Source of the DNA: CAVRUF01 sp963716005
Lineage (GTDB): Bacteria; Actinomycetota; Thermoleophilia; Gaiellales; Gaiellaceae
Assembly: GCA_963716005.1 (NCBI GenBank)
Contig: OY970285.1
Span: forward strand, 310,001 to 374,000
Direction: 5' to 3'
Length of the DNA stretch: 64,000 nt
Positions 7,653-16,653 of this stretch are shown here, in pieces (position 1 is the stretch's first letter; every line of letters begins with the position of its first letter). The position numbers were made by a program, and so were the translations under genes. The notes under the pieces were generated by a model that was given only the letters and a program-made list of their open reading frames with translations, did not search any database and was not told the DNA's origin.

Positions 7653-9042
7653 GTGAGGCTCTGCCTGCTCGCCGCCGTACTCCTCCTCGTCGCGCCCGCT
7701 TCGGCCGACGCGGCCACGTGGAAGCAGATCACGGGGAGCGGCGGATCCTCGAGCGACCAGGTCGGGCTCGCGCGGACGCCGGACGGCGTGCTGCACGTCG
7801 CGTGGTCGATCCGCAGCGGGCCGAACACCGACGATCTCAAGCACACCGCGATCGGCGCGAACGGTCAGGTCGGCGTGACCAGCCCGATCGTTTCGAACTG
7901 GGCGGAGATCCAGAACCCCGCGATCGTCTCCACGCCGGCTGGGACTGCAGCGTCTTCTTCGGCGCGATCCGTACGACCGATCCCAGCGATCTGCCGAATG
8001 AGATGGGTGTCGCGACGTTCTTCTCGATGTTCGGCTGGGGCCCACACCGCCAGCAACGTGGTGCCGCCGGGCGGACAGGCGTACGGCAGCCCCACCGCTG
8101 CGACCGTGCTCTCCGACGGGACGCCGCTCGTCGCCTGGGCGGGAACGCTCGGCACGTGGGTGCACAGCGGATCCATCGCGACTACAGGCCCCAACTACGA
8201 CTACCAGTCGCCGCTCGGAAACTCCGGCTACGACACCGGGGATCGCAGCGAGCGGCATGAATGCGATGCTCGCGTGGTACTCGAACGCGGCCGCGAGTCA
8301 CGGCGTCTATGCGCAGGGCGTCGCCTCGGACGGCGCGCCGATCGGCTCTCCCTCTAGAATGCCGGGCACCGGGAACATGACGGTCGGGATGCTCGGCCGG
8401 ACGCCGATAGTCGCTCGCGTCGGCGGCGGCTTCTACGTCGCCTATGCAATCGGCTACCCGTCGCTGAACCGCGTGAGGGTCTGGAAGGTCGGCGCGACCG
8501 GGACGACCGAGCTCGCGAAGACCATCGGCAACAACACGACGGCCACGGTGGCGGCGGCGCCCGACGGTCGCCTCTGGGTCGCCTGGGTGAACCGGGTCGG
8601 CTTCCTGTACCACGTCTTCGCGCGCCGCTCGAACAAGGCGGCGACGAAGTGGGGTGCGGTCGTCAACGTCGGGCGCCCCGGCGTCACCGGCATGTACCAC
8701 CTGGACGGAAACGCGACCTCGAAGGCGGTCGACCTGTTCGTGAATGCGACGCCGAACCTGAGCGCGAACGCCGTGACCTACTACAAGCGCGCGCTCCCCG
8801 GGCTTTCGCTTTCGTCGAGCCGCGCGAAGCTCCCACGGGGGCAGCGCGTCTCCGTCACGTTCGCCGTCCGCGATGCCGGCGACGCCGTGAAGGGCGCCAA
8901 GGTCAAGGCCGGCGGCAAGTCGGGCACCACTAACGCGCAGGGCAAGGTCACGCTGCGCATCACGGGCAAGGGCAAATCCCTGAAAGCCACCGTGACCAAG
9001 TCCGGCTACACCGGCGGGTCGCTCGGGCTCAAGGTTCGGTAG
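7653..9042 (+). CDS. Secreted propeller-like protein with C-terminal Ig-like domain, three frameshifts
   Basis: Starts at GTG 7653 with signal peptide MRLCLLAAVLLLVAPASADA. The body has repeated strands of the type TPDGVLHVAW, SDGTPLVAWAG and APDGRLWVAWVN, as in beta-propellers. The last 80 residues (LSSSRAKLPRGQRVSVTFAV onward) look like a Big/CNA-type Ig-like domain with GTTNAQGKVTLRI. The frame changes near 7936, 8038 and 8240. Each is explained by one base in a G-run (one G lost, then one gained, then one gained), giving STPGWDCSVFFGA, FGWAHTASNVV and YDTGIAASGMNAML. Probably an extracellular protein of unknown ligand. The stacked frame errors look like sequencing errors rather than decay, since all segments keep sensible protein sequence. 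Confidence 0.6.
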
Positions 9043-9375
9043 CTACTCGAGCCACTCGGTCGAGAACGCCGGGCTCATGTGGATGTCCACCTGGCGCAGA
9101 CGTCCGTCGCCCGAGTTTACGAACCTGTGCGGCTCGCCTGCTTCCGCGACGAGAACATCGCCGGGTCCCGCGACGATCTCCGCGTCGCCGACCGTGAACG
9201 TCGCCTGGCCCTCTTGGACGATGAAGATCTCGTCGTAGGGGTGCTTGTGCAGCCGAGGTCCGCCGCCGGGTGCGGAGTCGACCAGGATCAGCGTGATGTC
9301 GAGCCCGTGATCGGCACCGACGAGCTCACGGGCGATTGTGGTTTCCGCCAGACCGTCTAGCTTGATCACCTTCAT
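9043..9375 (-). CDS. Single-domain cupin
   Basis: A 110-residue beta-barrel protein with cupin motif 1 RLHKHPYDEIFIVQEG (metal ligands in H-x-H-x(3)-E) and motif 2 GEPHRFVNSGDG. It could be a small dioxygenase, isomerase or sensor; sequence alone does not tell. Divergent from the ZIP transporter with only 24 bp between start codons, so the promoters must overlap the genes. Confidence 0.82.
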   Translation of the reverse strand: MKVIKLDGLAETTIARELVGADHGLDITLILVDSAPGGGPRLHKHPYDEIFIVQEGQATFTVGDAEIVAGPGDVLVAEAGEPHRFVNSGDGRLRQVDIHMSPAFSTEWLE

Positions 9376-9399
9376 GCGCCGATTCTCGCAGGGCCGCTG

Positions 9400-10131
9400 A
9401 TGGGTGCCGCCTTCGCCTGGGGGCTCCTCGCCGCTTCGTCGCTCGTTCTCGGCGCACTGATCGCGTTCTTCATCCCGGTCAACCTGCGTGCCATCGGGCT
9501 CGTCATGGGTTTCGGCGCGGGCGTCCTCATCAGCGCGGTCGCGTTCGACCTCGTGGAGGAGTCATCGAACATCGCGTCCGGGCAGGGCGCCCCGCTGGCC
9601 GGGCTCTTCGTCGGTTGCGCCGTGTTCTTCGTCGGCGACGTCCTGATCGACCGCTGGGGTGGGAGCGCGCGCAAGGACTCGACCGGCGCGCAGGAAAGCG
9701 GCTCGGGCCTCGCGATCGTGCTGGGAACGGTGCTCGACGGGATCCCCGAGTCGATCGTGATCGGCCTGACGCTCTTCGAGAGCGGAGAAATCGGCGTGGC
9801 ATACCTCATCGCCGTCTTCATCTCGAACGTGCCGGAAGCGCTCTCGTCGACGGCCGGACTCACGGCAGGCGGCTGGAAGCGCATGCGGATCCTCTGGATG
9901 TGGATAGCGATCGCGTTGGTGTCCGGGCTGTCGTCGCTCGTGGGATACGCGCTTTTCCAGAGCGCGTCGCCGGACGTGGTCGCGTTCGTGCTCACGTTCG
10001 CTGCCGGAGCGATCCTCACGATGCTCGCCGACACGATGATCCCCGAGGCTTACCGGCACGGAGGCAAGCTGGTCGGCGTCGTGACCACGCTCGGCTTCGC
10101 GGTCGCGTACGTGATCCACACGATCGAGTAG
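9400..10131 (+). CDS. ZIP-family metal transporter
   Basis: A 243-residue membrane protein with about eight hydrophobic segments. The central helices carry VLDGIPESIVIGL and FISNVPEALSS, matching the paired metal-site helices IV and V of ZIP proteins. The usual His of HNxPEG is Asp here. The loop after the third segment (about 85-100) is charged but lacks the His-rich stretch of many ZIPs. It probably moves a divalent metal such as zinc, manganese or iron into the cytoplasm, but the changed site makes specificity uncertain. Divergent from the cupin gene. Confidence 0.78.
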   Translation: MGAAFAWGLLAASSLVLGALIAFFIPVNLRAIGLVMGFGAGVLISAVAFDLVEESSNIASGQGAPLAGLFVGCAVFFVGDVLIDRWGGSARKDSTGAQESGSGLAIVLGTVLDGIPESIVIGLTLFESGEIGVAYLIAVFISNVPEALSSTAGLTAGGWKRMRILWMWIAIALVSGLSSLVGYALFQSASPDVVAFVLTFAAGAILTMLADTMIPEAYRHGGKLVGVVTTLGFAVAYVIHTIE

Positions 10132-10137
10132 CTTGCA

Positions 10138-10170
10138 TATATCAACAGTGAGATATAGCATTGTTGGTAT
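10138..10170 (+). promoter_or_regulatory. AT-rich double dyad before a membrane protein gene
   Basis: TATATC (10138-10143) and GATATA (10152-10157) form a perfect 6-bp dyad with 8 bases between. A longer dyad, ATATCAACA (10139-10147) with TGTTGGTAT (10162-10170), has one mismatch and ends on the start codon at 10169. It stands out from GC-rich surroundings and suits a repressor site; no regulator is next to it. Confidence 0.4.
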
Positions 10171-10672
10171 GGATAAGGTCGGGCGTGGTTCGCTAGTCGG
10201 CTGGGCCGTCACGGTCGCCCTCCTGCTGATCCTCATGAGCGCAGGGCTGCTCCTCGTCTGGCTCGCCGTCGGCCCGGGGTGGTCAGATTCGGAGAACCCC
10301 GTGTCGGGCACCGATTTCTTCCGTGCAATCTCCTTCGTCGCGCTCGTCATCGGAGGCTTCCTCTACGTGGTCGCGTCCGCCTCGCGGGCGATGAGCGTCG
10401 CGCTGGCCGTTCCGCCGCTGCCGTTCGTCGGAATCGCGGCGGTCTTCATGGCGACCGCCTACTTCTACTCGTACGACGAATACGCCTACCCGACGCTGAT
10501 CCGGATCTCGGAGGTGTCGACGGTCTCGGACTGGTGGATCGGCCTCCTCGCGCTCGGCGCAATCGCGGCGGCGCTCGTCGCCTGGCGCCGGCCCCGGATC
10601 GGGCTGCTCGCCGAGGGGGCGTTTCTCTACCTCGTCGCGGCCTGGCTCTTCGCCGTCGGCCCCTGGCGGTAG
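10169..10672 (+). CDS. Four- to five-helix membrane protein of unknown function
   Basis: A 167-residue protein of hydrophobic stretches: VTVALLLILMSAGLLLVWLA, then FFRAISFVALVIGGFLYVVA, VALAVPPLPFVGIAAVFMAT, IGLLALGAIAAALVAW and a final helix. I chose ATG 10169 (MDKVGRG) over the in-frame TTG at 10133 because the latter would place an AT-rich operator-like dyad inside the gene. No family recognised. It lies between the ZIP gene and an SDR gene. Confidence 0.6.
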   Translation: MDKVGRGSLVGWAVTVALLLILMSAGLLLVWLAVGPGWSDSENPVSGTDFFRAISFVALVIGGFLYVVASASRAMSVALAVPPLPFVGIAAVFMATAYFYSYDEYAYPTLIRISEVSTVSDWWIGLLALGAIAAALVAWRRPRIGLLAEGAFLYLVAAWLFAVGPWR

Positions 10673-10693
10673 GCCGCCGGTACGCTCCGCCGC

Positions 10694-11614
10694 ATGGAGC
10701 GGATCACGACGCCCTTCGGGTTCCACACGACCGCGGCCGAGGTGGTCGACGGCATCGACCTCACGGGCAAGCGGATGATCGTCACCGGCGGCTCCTCGGG
10801 AATCGGAGTCGAGACCGCCCGGGCGCTCGTCGCGGGCGGCGCTGACGTGACGCTGGCCGTGCGCAATGTCGAGGCCGGATCCGAGGCCGCCGCGGACATC
10901 GTCGACTCGACGTCCATGGAGAACATCCGCGTCGCCCGGCTCGACCTCGCCGACCGCGCCTCGATCGCCGCTTTCGTCGCAGCGTGGGAGGGGCCGCTCG
11001 ACGTGCTGGTCAACAACGCCGGCGTCATGGCCATGCCCGAGGAGCACACCGCCGAGGGCTGGGAGATGCAGTTCGCGACGAACCACGTCGGCCATTTCGC
11101 CCTGAGCGTCGGGCTCCATGACGCGCTCGCCGCGGCCGCGCCGGCGCGGGTCGTCTCGGTCAGCTCGAGCGCGCACTTCCTCTCGCCGGTGATCTTCGAC
11201 GACCTGCATTTCGCATTCCGCCGCTATGACCCCTGGCTCGCCTACGGGCAGTCGAAGACCGCGAACGTGCTTTTCGCCGTCGGCGCCACCGCCCGCTGGG
11301 CCGGCGACGGGATCACCGTGAACGCCCTCATGCCGGGCGCGATCGCCACGAACCTCCAGCGCCACGTCGGCGGGTACGAGAGCTTCAGCATCAGCCCCGA
11401 GCTGCGCAAGACGACCGAGGAAGGCGCTTCGACGACCGTCCTCGTGGCCACGTCGCCGCTCCTCGACGGCGTCGGCGGCCGCTACTTCGTCAACTGCAAT
11501 GAGGCCGAAGTCGTGGCCAAGCGCCCCGGAGACATGACCGGCGTCGCCCCGTACGCGTTGGACGAAGCGAACGCCGATCGTCTCTGGGACGTCTCCGAGC
11601 GTCTGCTCAGCTGA
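10694..11614 (+). CDS. Short-chain dehydrogenase/reductase
   Basis: A 306-residue NAD(P)-dependent oxidoreductase of the retinol-dehydrogenase/WWOX-like SDR branch. The Rossmann motif is TGGSSGIG near residues 36-43, NNAG is near 110, the active-site Ser is in VSVSSSAHF, and the catalytic YGQSK follows near 186. TACGCT at 10681-10686 lies seven bases before the ATG and no ribosome-binding site is visible, so the mRNA is probably leaderless. The 3' end overlaps the convergent START-like gene by 8 bp. Substrate unknown. Confidence 0.85.
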   Translation: MERITTPFGFHTTAAEVVDGIDLTGKRMIVTGGSSGIGVETARALVAGGADVTLAVRNVEAGSEAAADIVDSTSMENIRVARLDLADRASIAAFVAAWEGPLDVLVNNAGVMAMPEEHTAEGWEMQFATNHVGHFALSVGLHDALAAAAPARVVSVSSSAHFLSPVIFDDLHFAFRRYDPWLAYGQSKTANVLFAVGATARWAGDGITVNALMPGAIATNLQRHVGGYESFSISPELRKTTEEGASTTVLVATSPLLDGVGGRYFVNCNEAEVVAKRPGDMTGVAPYALDEANADRLWDVSERLLS

Positions 11615-12077
11615 GCGACGCCAGGTACTCGTCGAGCCGGTCGAAGGTGACCGCCGCGCCGTCGTTCATGCCGGTCGCGACCGCGGCTTCCAGGGCCTCC
11701 TTGGACGGATAGGAGACGGACATGACCATGCGCGTCTTGCCGTTCTCGTCCGAAAGCTCGAGCGTGTTCAGCGTCTCGGGCCATTCGCCGCCCCAGTTTT
11801 CGGTCTGGACCATGCGGGTCGGAGGCGTGATCTCGCGGTACTCGCCGGTCATCGCCATCTCCTCGCCGTCGTCCTTGCGCCAGACGTAGTGCCAGGCGCC
11901 GCCCACGCGGAAGTCCATGTCGCAGACGGGCATCGTCCAGCCCTCGGGGCCGAGGAGCCAATTGGAGACGTGCTCGGGATTCGTCCACACCTCCCATACG
12001 AGCTCGATCGGCGCGTCGAACGTTCGGGTCGCGACGAGCTCGGTGTCGGAGGTCGTCTCGAAGATCGTGGTCGTCAT
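11607..12077 (-). CDS. AHSA1-type SRPBCC protein
   Basis: A 156-residue AHSA1/START-like domain: TRTFDAPIELVWEVWTNPEH at the N-terminus, then FRVGGAWHYVW, and the C-terminal helix VTFDRLDEYLASLS. Third gene of an operon after an ArsR regulator and a paralogous AHSA1 protein, joined by an ATGA overlap. Operons of one ArsR-type repressor with one or two AHSA1 proteins are common in actinobacteria; the ligand is not known. Confidence 0.82.
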   Translation of the reverse strand: MTTTIFETTSDTELVATRTFDAPIELVWEVWTNPEHVSNWLLGPEGWTMPVCDMDFRVGGAWHYVWRKDDGEEMAMTGEYREITPPTRMVQTENWGGEWPETLNTLELSDENGKTRMVMSVSYPSKEALEAAVATGMNDGAAVTFDRLDEYLASLS

Positions 12078-12553
12078 GCTGCTCCCTTCTGGAGATCTGC
12101 CAGGTGCGCCTCGAGCCGGTCGAAGAATCCGCCGTAGCCGGACTGGAGCGGCTCCCCGTACTCCTCCTCGGGCATGTGGCCGGCCTGGTTCGCGACGATC
12201 TCGGTGCGCCCGTCGCCGAGATCGGTGAACGTCACGGTGAGCGTCTCGACGTTCGGGTTGTCGTCGTTCGTCACGTCCTCGAAGATCATCACCAGGCGCT
12301 CGGGCTCGACCACCTCGGCGTACTTGCCGCGGAACGGCAGCCGGTTGGTCGGGTCTTCCTCGTGCACCATCGTCGCCGCCCACCGGCCGCCGGGGCGTAC
12401 GTCCATCGAGATCTCCTCGACCGGCGTGGTCAGCGGCGGCGTGCCGAACCAGTGGGCGAAGTGCTCGGGCTCAGTCCAGGTCTTCCAGACGAGCTCGCGC
12501 GGCGCGTCGAAGACTCGGGTGACGGTCATTTGCTGGCGGTTCGGATCGGTCAT
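12074..12553 (-). CDS. AHSA1-type SRPBCC protein, second copy
   Basis: A 159-residue paralogue of the next gene with the same fold: TVTRVFDAPRELVWKTWTEP, DVRPGGRWAATMV, and the C-terminal GGFFDRLEAHLADLQ. ATG 12553 overlaps the upstream ArsR stop codon and its own stop overlaps the next ATG, so all three genes are translationally coupled. Function unknown; one of the pair may bind a ligand for the other or dimerise with it. Confidence 0.82.
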   Translation of the reverse strand: MTDPNRQQMTVTRVFDAPRELVWKTWTEPEHFAHWFGTPPLTTPVEEISMDVRPGGRWAATMVHEEDPTNRLPFRGKYAEVVEPERLVMIFEDVTNDDNPNVETLTVTFTDLGDGRTEIVANQAGHMPEEEYGEPLQSGYGGFFDRLEAHLADLQKGAA

Positions 12554-12885
12554 TCGGCGTTCCCTTTCTGAATCGCTCGGAGATGGTCGTCGAGACGGTT
12601 GAAACTGCCCTCCCAGAACACGCGGTAATCCTCGAGCCACTCGGCGGCGCCCTCGAGGGCGGCGGGCTCGAGCCGGCAGGGGCGCCACTGGGCCGCGCGA
12701 CCGCGGACGATCAGGCCGGCGCGCTCGAGCACCTTCAGATGCTTCGAGATGGCGGGGAGGCTGATCTTGAACGGCTTCGCGAGCTCGGTGACGGTGGCCT
12801 CGCCGGTCGCGAGCCGCGCCAGGATCGCCCGGCGCGTCGGGTCGGAGAGGGCCGCGAACGTGAGATTGAGCTGCGCAGTTGTCAC
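12550..12885 (-). CDS. ArsR-family transcriptional regulator (SdpR-like)
   Basis: A 111-residue winged-helix repressor starting at GTG 12885. It has the ArsR start LSDPTRRAILARLATGEATV and recognition helix SLPAISKHLKVLERAGLI. There are no Cys pairs of a metal-sensing ArsR/SmtB, so it fits the metal-independent SdpR-type found with AHSA1 proteins. It heads the operon, and two AACC-N4-GGTT dyads lie 8-35 bp upstream of its start, so autoregulation is likely. Confidence 0.85.
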   Translation of the reverse strand: MTTAQLNLTFAALSDPTRRAILARLATGEATVTELAKPFKISLPAISKHLKVLERAGLIVRGRAAQWRPCRLEPAALEGAAEWLEDYRVFWEGSFNRLDDHLRAIQKGNAE

Positions 12886-12892
12886 CGCGTTG

Positions 12893-12927
12893 AACCACCT
12901 GGTTAGTTAACCGGATGGTTTAGTATA
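12893..12927 (-). promoter_or_regulatory. Tandem operator and -10 box of the ArsR-AHSA1 operon
   Basis: Dyads AACCACCTGGTT (12893-12904) and AACCGGATGGTT (12909-12920) share the form AACC-N4-GGTT, 16 bp centre to centre. A -10 box TATACT (minus strand, 12927-12922) adjoins them. The mocA stop codon (12920-12922) sits in the same bases, so the operator lies in the end of the cox operon. Confidence 0.6.
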
Positions 12928-13471
12928 GCGACTCGAGATCGGCGGGTGTGTCGACGTCCTCCGAGCCGCCGAGCGAAGTCAGGTCGACCTCGGTGACCCC
13001 GTGGGCGGCGAGAAGGTCGCGCGCGCCCTGGTCGCCGGTGAGTTCCGCGACGGCGGGGAACAGATCTCGTCCGATCAGGACCGGATGGCCCGGCGCTCCG
13101 CCGTACACGGCGCGGGCCGGGGCGCCGGCAGCCAGCACGGCCTCGATCGCCTCGGGGCCGACGCGCGGCTGGTCGCCGAGCGTGAGCACCACCGCGTCGG
13201 CGTTTGCCAGCGCGGCGATCCCGGTGCGGAGCGATGCGGCGATTCCCTCGTCCCAATCCTCGGCGACGACCGTCTCGACGCCCGGGCCGGCTGCTGCCCG
13301 AACCCGCTCGGCGTCCGAGCCGACCACGACCACGATCCGCTCGACCGCCGGAACGGCCTTCATCGCGTCGATCGCATGCGCCAGCAGGGGGCGACCGTCC
13401 AGCTCGGCGAGTTGCTTCGTCCCGCCGAACCGGCTGCCGCCCCCTGCGGCGAGGATCAGTCCTCCGATCAG
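12920..13471 (-). CDS. mocA: Molybdenum cofactor cytidylyltransferase
   Basis: A 183-residue MobA-like nucleotidyltransferase that makes the MCD cofactor used by xanthine dehydrogenase-family enzymes. The nucleotide loop is LAAGGGSRFGGTKQL near residues 7-21, then VVVVGSDAERV and LGDQPRVG. The frame has no ATG or GTG at the right place. The best start is CTG 13471, whose bases overlap the coxM stop as CTGA, the same coupling geometry as the ATGA overlaps elsewhere in this operon. It is the last of ten genes and should serve the two CO-dehydrogenase-type enzymes encoded upstream. Confidence 0.85.
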   Translation of the reverse strand: MIGGLILAAGGGSRFGGTKQLAELDGRPLLAHAIDAMKAVPAVERIVVVVGSDAERVRAAAGPGVETVVAEDWDEGIAASLRTGIAALANADAVVLTLGDQPRVGPEAIEAVLAAGAPARAVYGGAPGHPVLIGRDLFPAVAELTGDQGARDLLAAHGVTEVDLTSLGGSEDVDTPADLESLY

Positions 13472-14288
13472 GCCGCGGAAGCCTCCTCGAGCGCGCGCCT
13501 CGTGATGACGCGCGCCAGGTGCTCGCGGAATTCGCCGCTTGCGTTGTGGTCGCTCGGCGGGCTCGTTCCCTCGGCCGCCCGCTCCGAGGCGGCCGCCGCG
13601 TCGGCTCCGCCGGCGAGCGCTTCCTCGACGCCGCTGCGCGCGCATCGTCGTCGGGGCCATGTTCGTGAGCGCCACCCGCGTCGTGCCGTTCGAGCGCACG
13701 GCCGCCACGGCCACGGTCGCCCAGTCCTGCGCGCGACGTTGGAACTTCAGGTACGCGCCCTTCTGGCCCTTGGCGACGCGGATCTCCGTCAGCACCTCCT
13801 GAGGCCCGAGCGCGGTCTGGAGGAAGCCGCCGAAGCTCTCCCCGACGGGCAGGCGCCGCTCGCCGTCCGGCCCGCGGACGACGAGCTCGGCGTCGAGCGC
13901 CATGAGCACCGTCGGCGAGTCCGAGGCCGGATCGGAGTCGGCGACCGAACCGCCGATCGTTCCGCGATGACGCACCTGCGGGTCGCCGATCACCCCGCAC
14001 ACGTGCGGGATCAACGGGCATTCCTTCGCCAGGAGGTCGTCTGATCTGGAGGTCGCGGAAGCGCGTGAGGGCGCCGATCGCGATCGTGTCGCCGTCCTCG
14101 CGGACGTAGGAGAGGTCAGAGAGGCGACCGATGTCCACGAGCAGCTCGGGCCGCGCGAGGCGCAGCCGCATGAGCGGGAGCAGCGAGTGGCCGCCGGCGA
14201 TCAGCTTCGCGTCCTTGTCGGAGCCGAGAAGCTCGATCGCATGGTCGACCGAGCTCGCCACCTCGTAGTCGAACTTGGCCGGGATCAC
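13468..14288 (-). CDS. coxM: CoxM-type FAD subunit of form II molybdenum hydroxylase, two frameshifts
   Basis: FAD-binding medium subunit, about 273 residues. The N-terminus (GTG 14288) has the FAD loop AKLIAGGHSLLPLMRLRLARP. The middle has VIGDPQVRHRGTIGGSVADSDPASD, and the C-terminus is a CO_deh_flav_C domain ending ALEEASAA. Frames change near 14040 and near 13640; each is repaired by one base (DLQI-DDLLAKECP and TTMRA-SGVEEALAGG). The GTG overlaps the coxL stop as GTGA. It follows coxS and coxL of the same enzyme, so this complex has gene order S-L-M, unlike the M-S-L order of the upstream set. Confidence 0.82.
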
Positions 14289-16643
14289 GACGCACCTCCT
14301 TCCTGGATCGCTCGCCAGACGCGCTCGGGCTTGGCGGGCATCTCCACGTCCGTGACGCCGTACGGCGAGAGCGCGTCGACGATCGCGTTGATGACGGCCG
14401 GCGTCGACGCGATCGTGCCGGTCTCGCCGACGCCCTTGACGCCGAGCGGGTTGGTCGGGCTCGGAGCGTTCACGCGGTCGAGCTCGTAGTCGATCGTCTC
14501 GGCCGCCGAGGGGATTAGGTAGCTGAGCATCGACGCCGTCGTCAGGTTGCCGTCCTCGTCGTAGATCGCCTCCTCCCACAAGGCCTGCGCGATCCCCTGC
14601 GTGACGCCGCCGTGGATCTGGCCGTCGACGATCTGCGGATTGATGACGTTGCCGATCTCGTCCACGGCGATGTAGCGCTTCAGGTCGACCTCGCCGGTCT
14701 CCGTGTCGACCTCGACGATGCAGATGTGCGCGCCGCCGGGCCAGCTGAAGTTGGGCGGGTCGTAGACGAACGTCGCCTCGAGGCCGGGCTCCATCCCGTC
14801 CGGGAGGTTGTGCGCGACGAACGCCTGGAGCGCCGCGTCCTGCACCGTCATCGACTTGTCGGTGCCCGCGACGGTGAAGCGGCCGTGCTCGTAGCCGAGA
14901 TCCTCCTCGGCCACCTCGAGCTGGTGCGCGACCACCTTGCGGGCCTTGCCGATCACCTTCTCGGCCGCGTTGTAGAGCGCGATCCCGCCCACGGCGAGCG
15001 AGCGGCTCCCGTACGTGTCGAGGCCGAGCTGCATCGTGGACGTGTCCCCGTGGACGATCTCGACCGACTCGAGCGGAACGCCCAGCCGGTCGGCGACGAT
15101 CTGCGAGAACGTGGTCACGTGCCCCTGGCCGTGCGGCGATGTTCCGATGAACACCTGGATCGAGCCGGTCGGCAGGCAGCGGATCGTGGCCGCGTCCCAG
15201 CCGCCGGCGGCGTAGAGGATGGCGCCGAGGATGCGCGACGGCGCGAGCCCGCACATCTCGTTGTAGGTCGAGAAACCGATGCCGAGCTCCTTCGTCGTGC
15301 CGTTCGCACGGCGCTCGGCCTGCTCCTTGCGAAGGTCTTCGTAGCCGGCCATCTCGAGCGCGCGGTCGAGCGCTCCGACGTAGTCGCCGGAGTCGACCTC
15401 GAGCCCGGAGGCCAGTGTGTGCGGGAACTCCGTGACGAAGTTCTTGCGCCGCAGCTCCGCCGGATCCATGTCGAGTTTTCGCGCGAGCGCGTCCACCGTT
15501 CGCTCGATCAGGAACGTCGCCTCGGGCCGACCGGCCCCGCGATAGGCGTCCGTCGGCGTGGCGGTCGTGAACGCGCCCACCACTTCGAGCGAGTAGCCGG
15601 TGACGTCGTACGGCCCGCCGTAGACCCAGCCGCCAAGGATCGGCGTGCCCGGCCGTGACGAGCTGGAGGTACGCGCCGAGCCCGACGGTCAGCTTCGCGC
15701 GGACGGCGAGGATCTTCCCGTCCTCGGTGGCCGCGAACTCCATCTGCTGCCACTGGTCGCGACCGTGGATCGTGGCCAGGTAGCCCTCGGAGCGCTCCTC
15801 CGTCCACTTGACCGGACGGCCGAGCCGCCGGGCGAGGACGAGCGCGAGCGCCTCCTCGGCGTAGACGTTCAGCTTCGAGCCGAAGCCGCCGCCCACGTCC
15901 GGGGCGACGACGCGCAGCTTGCTCTCGGCGACGCCGAGGACGACTGCGAGCCAGAAGCGGAGGATGTGCGGGATCTGCGTCGCCGACCAGAGCGTGTACT
16001 CGTCGGTCGAGGCGACGTACTGCGCGATCACGCCGCGAGGCTCGATCGCGTTCGGGATGAGCCGTTGCTGGCGGAAGCGCTCCTTCACCGTGACGGGCGC
16101 GCTCTCGAAGATCTCGTCCACGCCGCCGGCTTCGAGCTTCCACGTGAAGCAGTGGTTCGTGCCGAACTCCTCGTGGAGGATCGGCGCGTCGTCGGCCAGC
16201 GCCGCCTCCGGGTCGATCACCGCCGGGAGCGGCTCGTAGTCGACGTCGACGAGTTCCGCCGCGTCCACTGCAAGCGCGCGGGACTCGGCGATGACGACCG
16301 CGACGCCGTCCCCCTGGTAACGCACCTTGTCGGTGGCGAGCGGCCGGTGGTTCGGCTGCTTCGTGTCCTCGGTGACGAGCCACACGCAGGGGAGCGTCGT
16401 GGCCCAGTCCTCGTCGAGGTCGGCGCCCGTGAACGCGGCGACGACGCCTTCGGACTCGAGGGCCCTGGACACGTCGACGCTGTTGATCTTCGCGTGGGCG
16501 AACGGGCTGCGGACGATGGACGCCCACACCATCCCGGGCAGGGTCAGGTCGTCGACGAAGCGGGACTGGCCGGTGAGCAGCGCCGCGTCCTCCCTGCGGG
16601 CAACCGGCTTTCCGATGTAGGTCTCGGCTTCGGTGGTAGCCAT
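14285..16643 (-). CDS. coxL: CoxL-type large subunit, form II (AYRGAGR), one frameshift
   Basis: Molybdenum-binding large subunit of about 785 residues. The N-terminal domain begins GKPVARREDAALLTGQSRF, a typical Ald_Xan_dh_C start; molybdopterin motifs include DVGGGFGSK and, later, GTSPHGQGH and GVKGVGETG. The active-site loop is AYRGAGR, the form II signature, so it lacks the Cys that ligates copper in true CO dehydrogenase. Form II enzymes have uncertain substrates. One extra base in the run at 15648-15650 shifts the frame; repair gives LVTAGTPILGGWVYGG. Ten bases separate it from coxS upstream. Confidence 0.88.
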
Positions 16644-16653
16644 GTCGCCTCCC

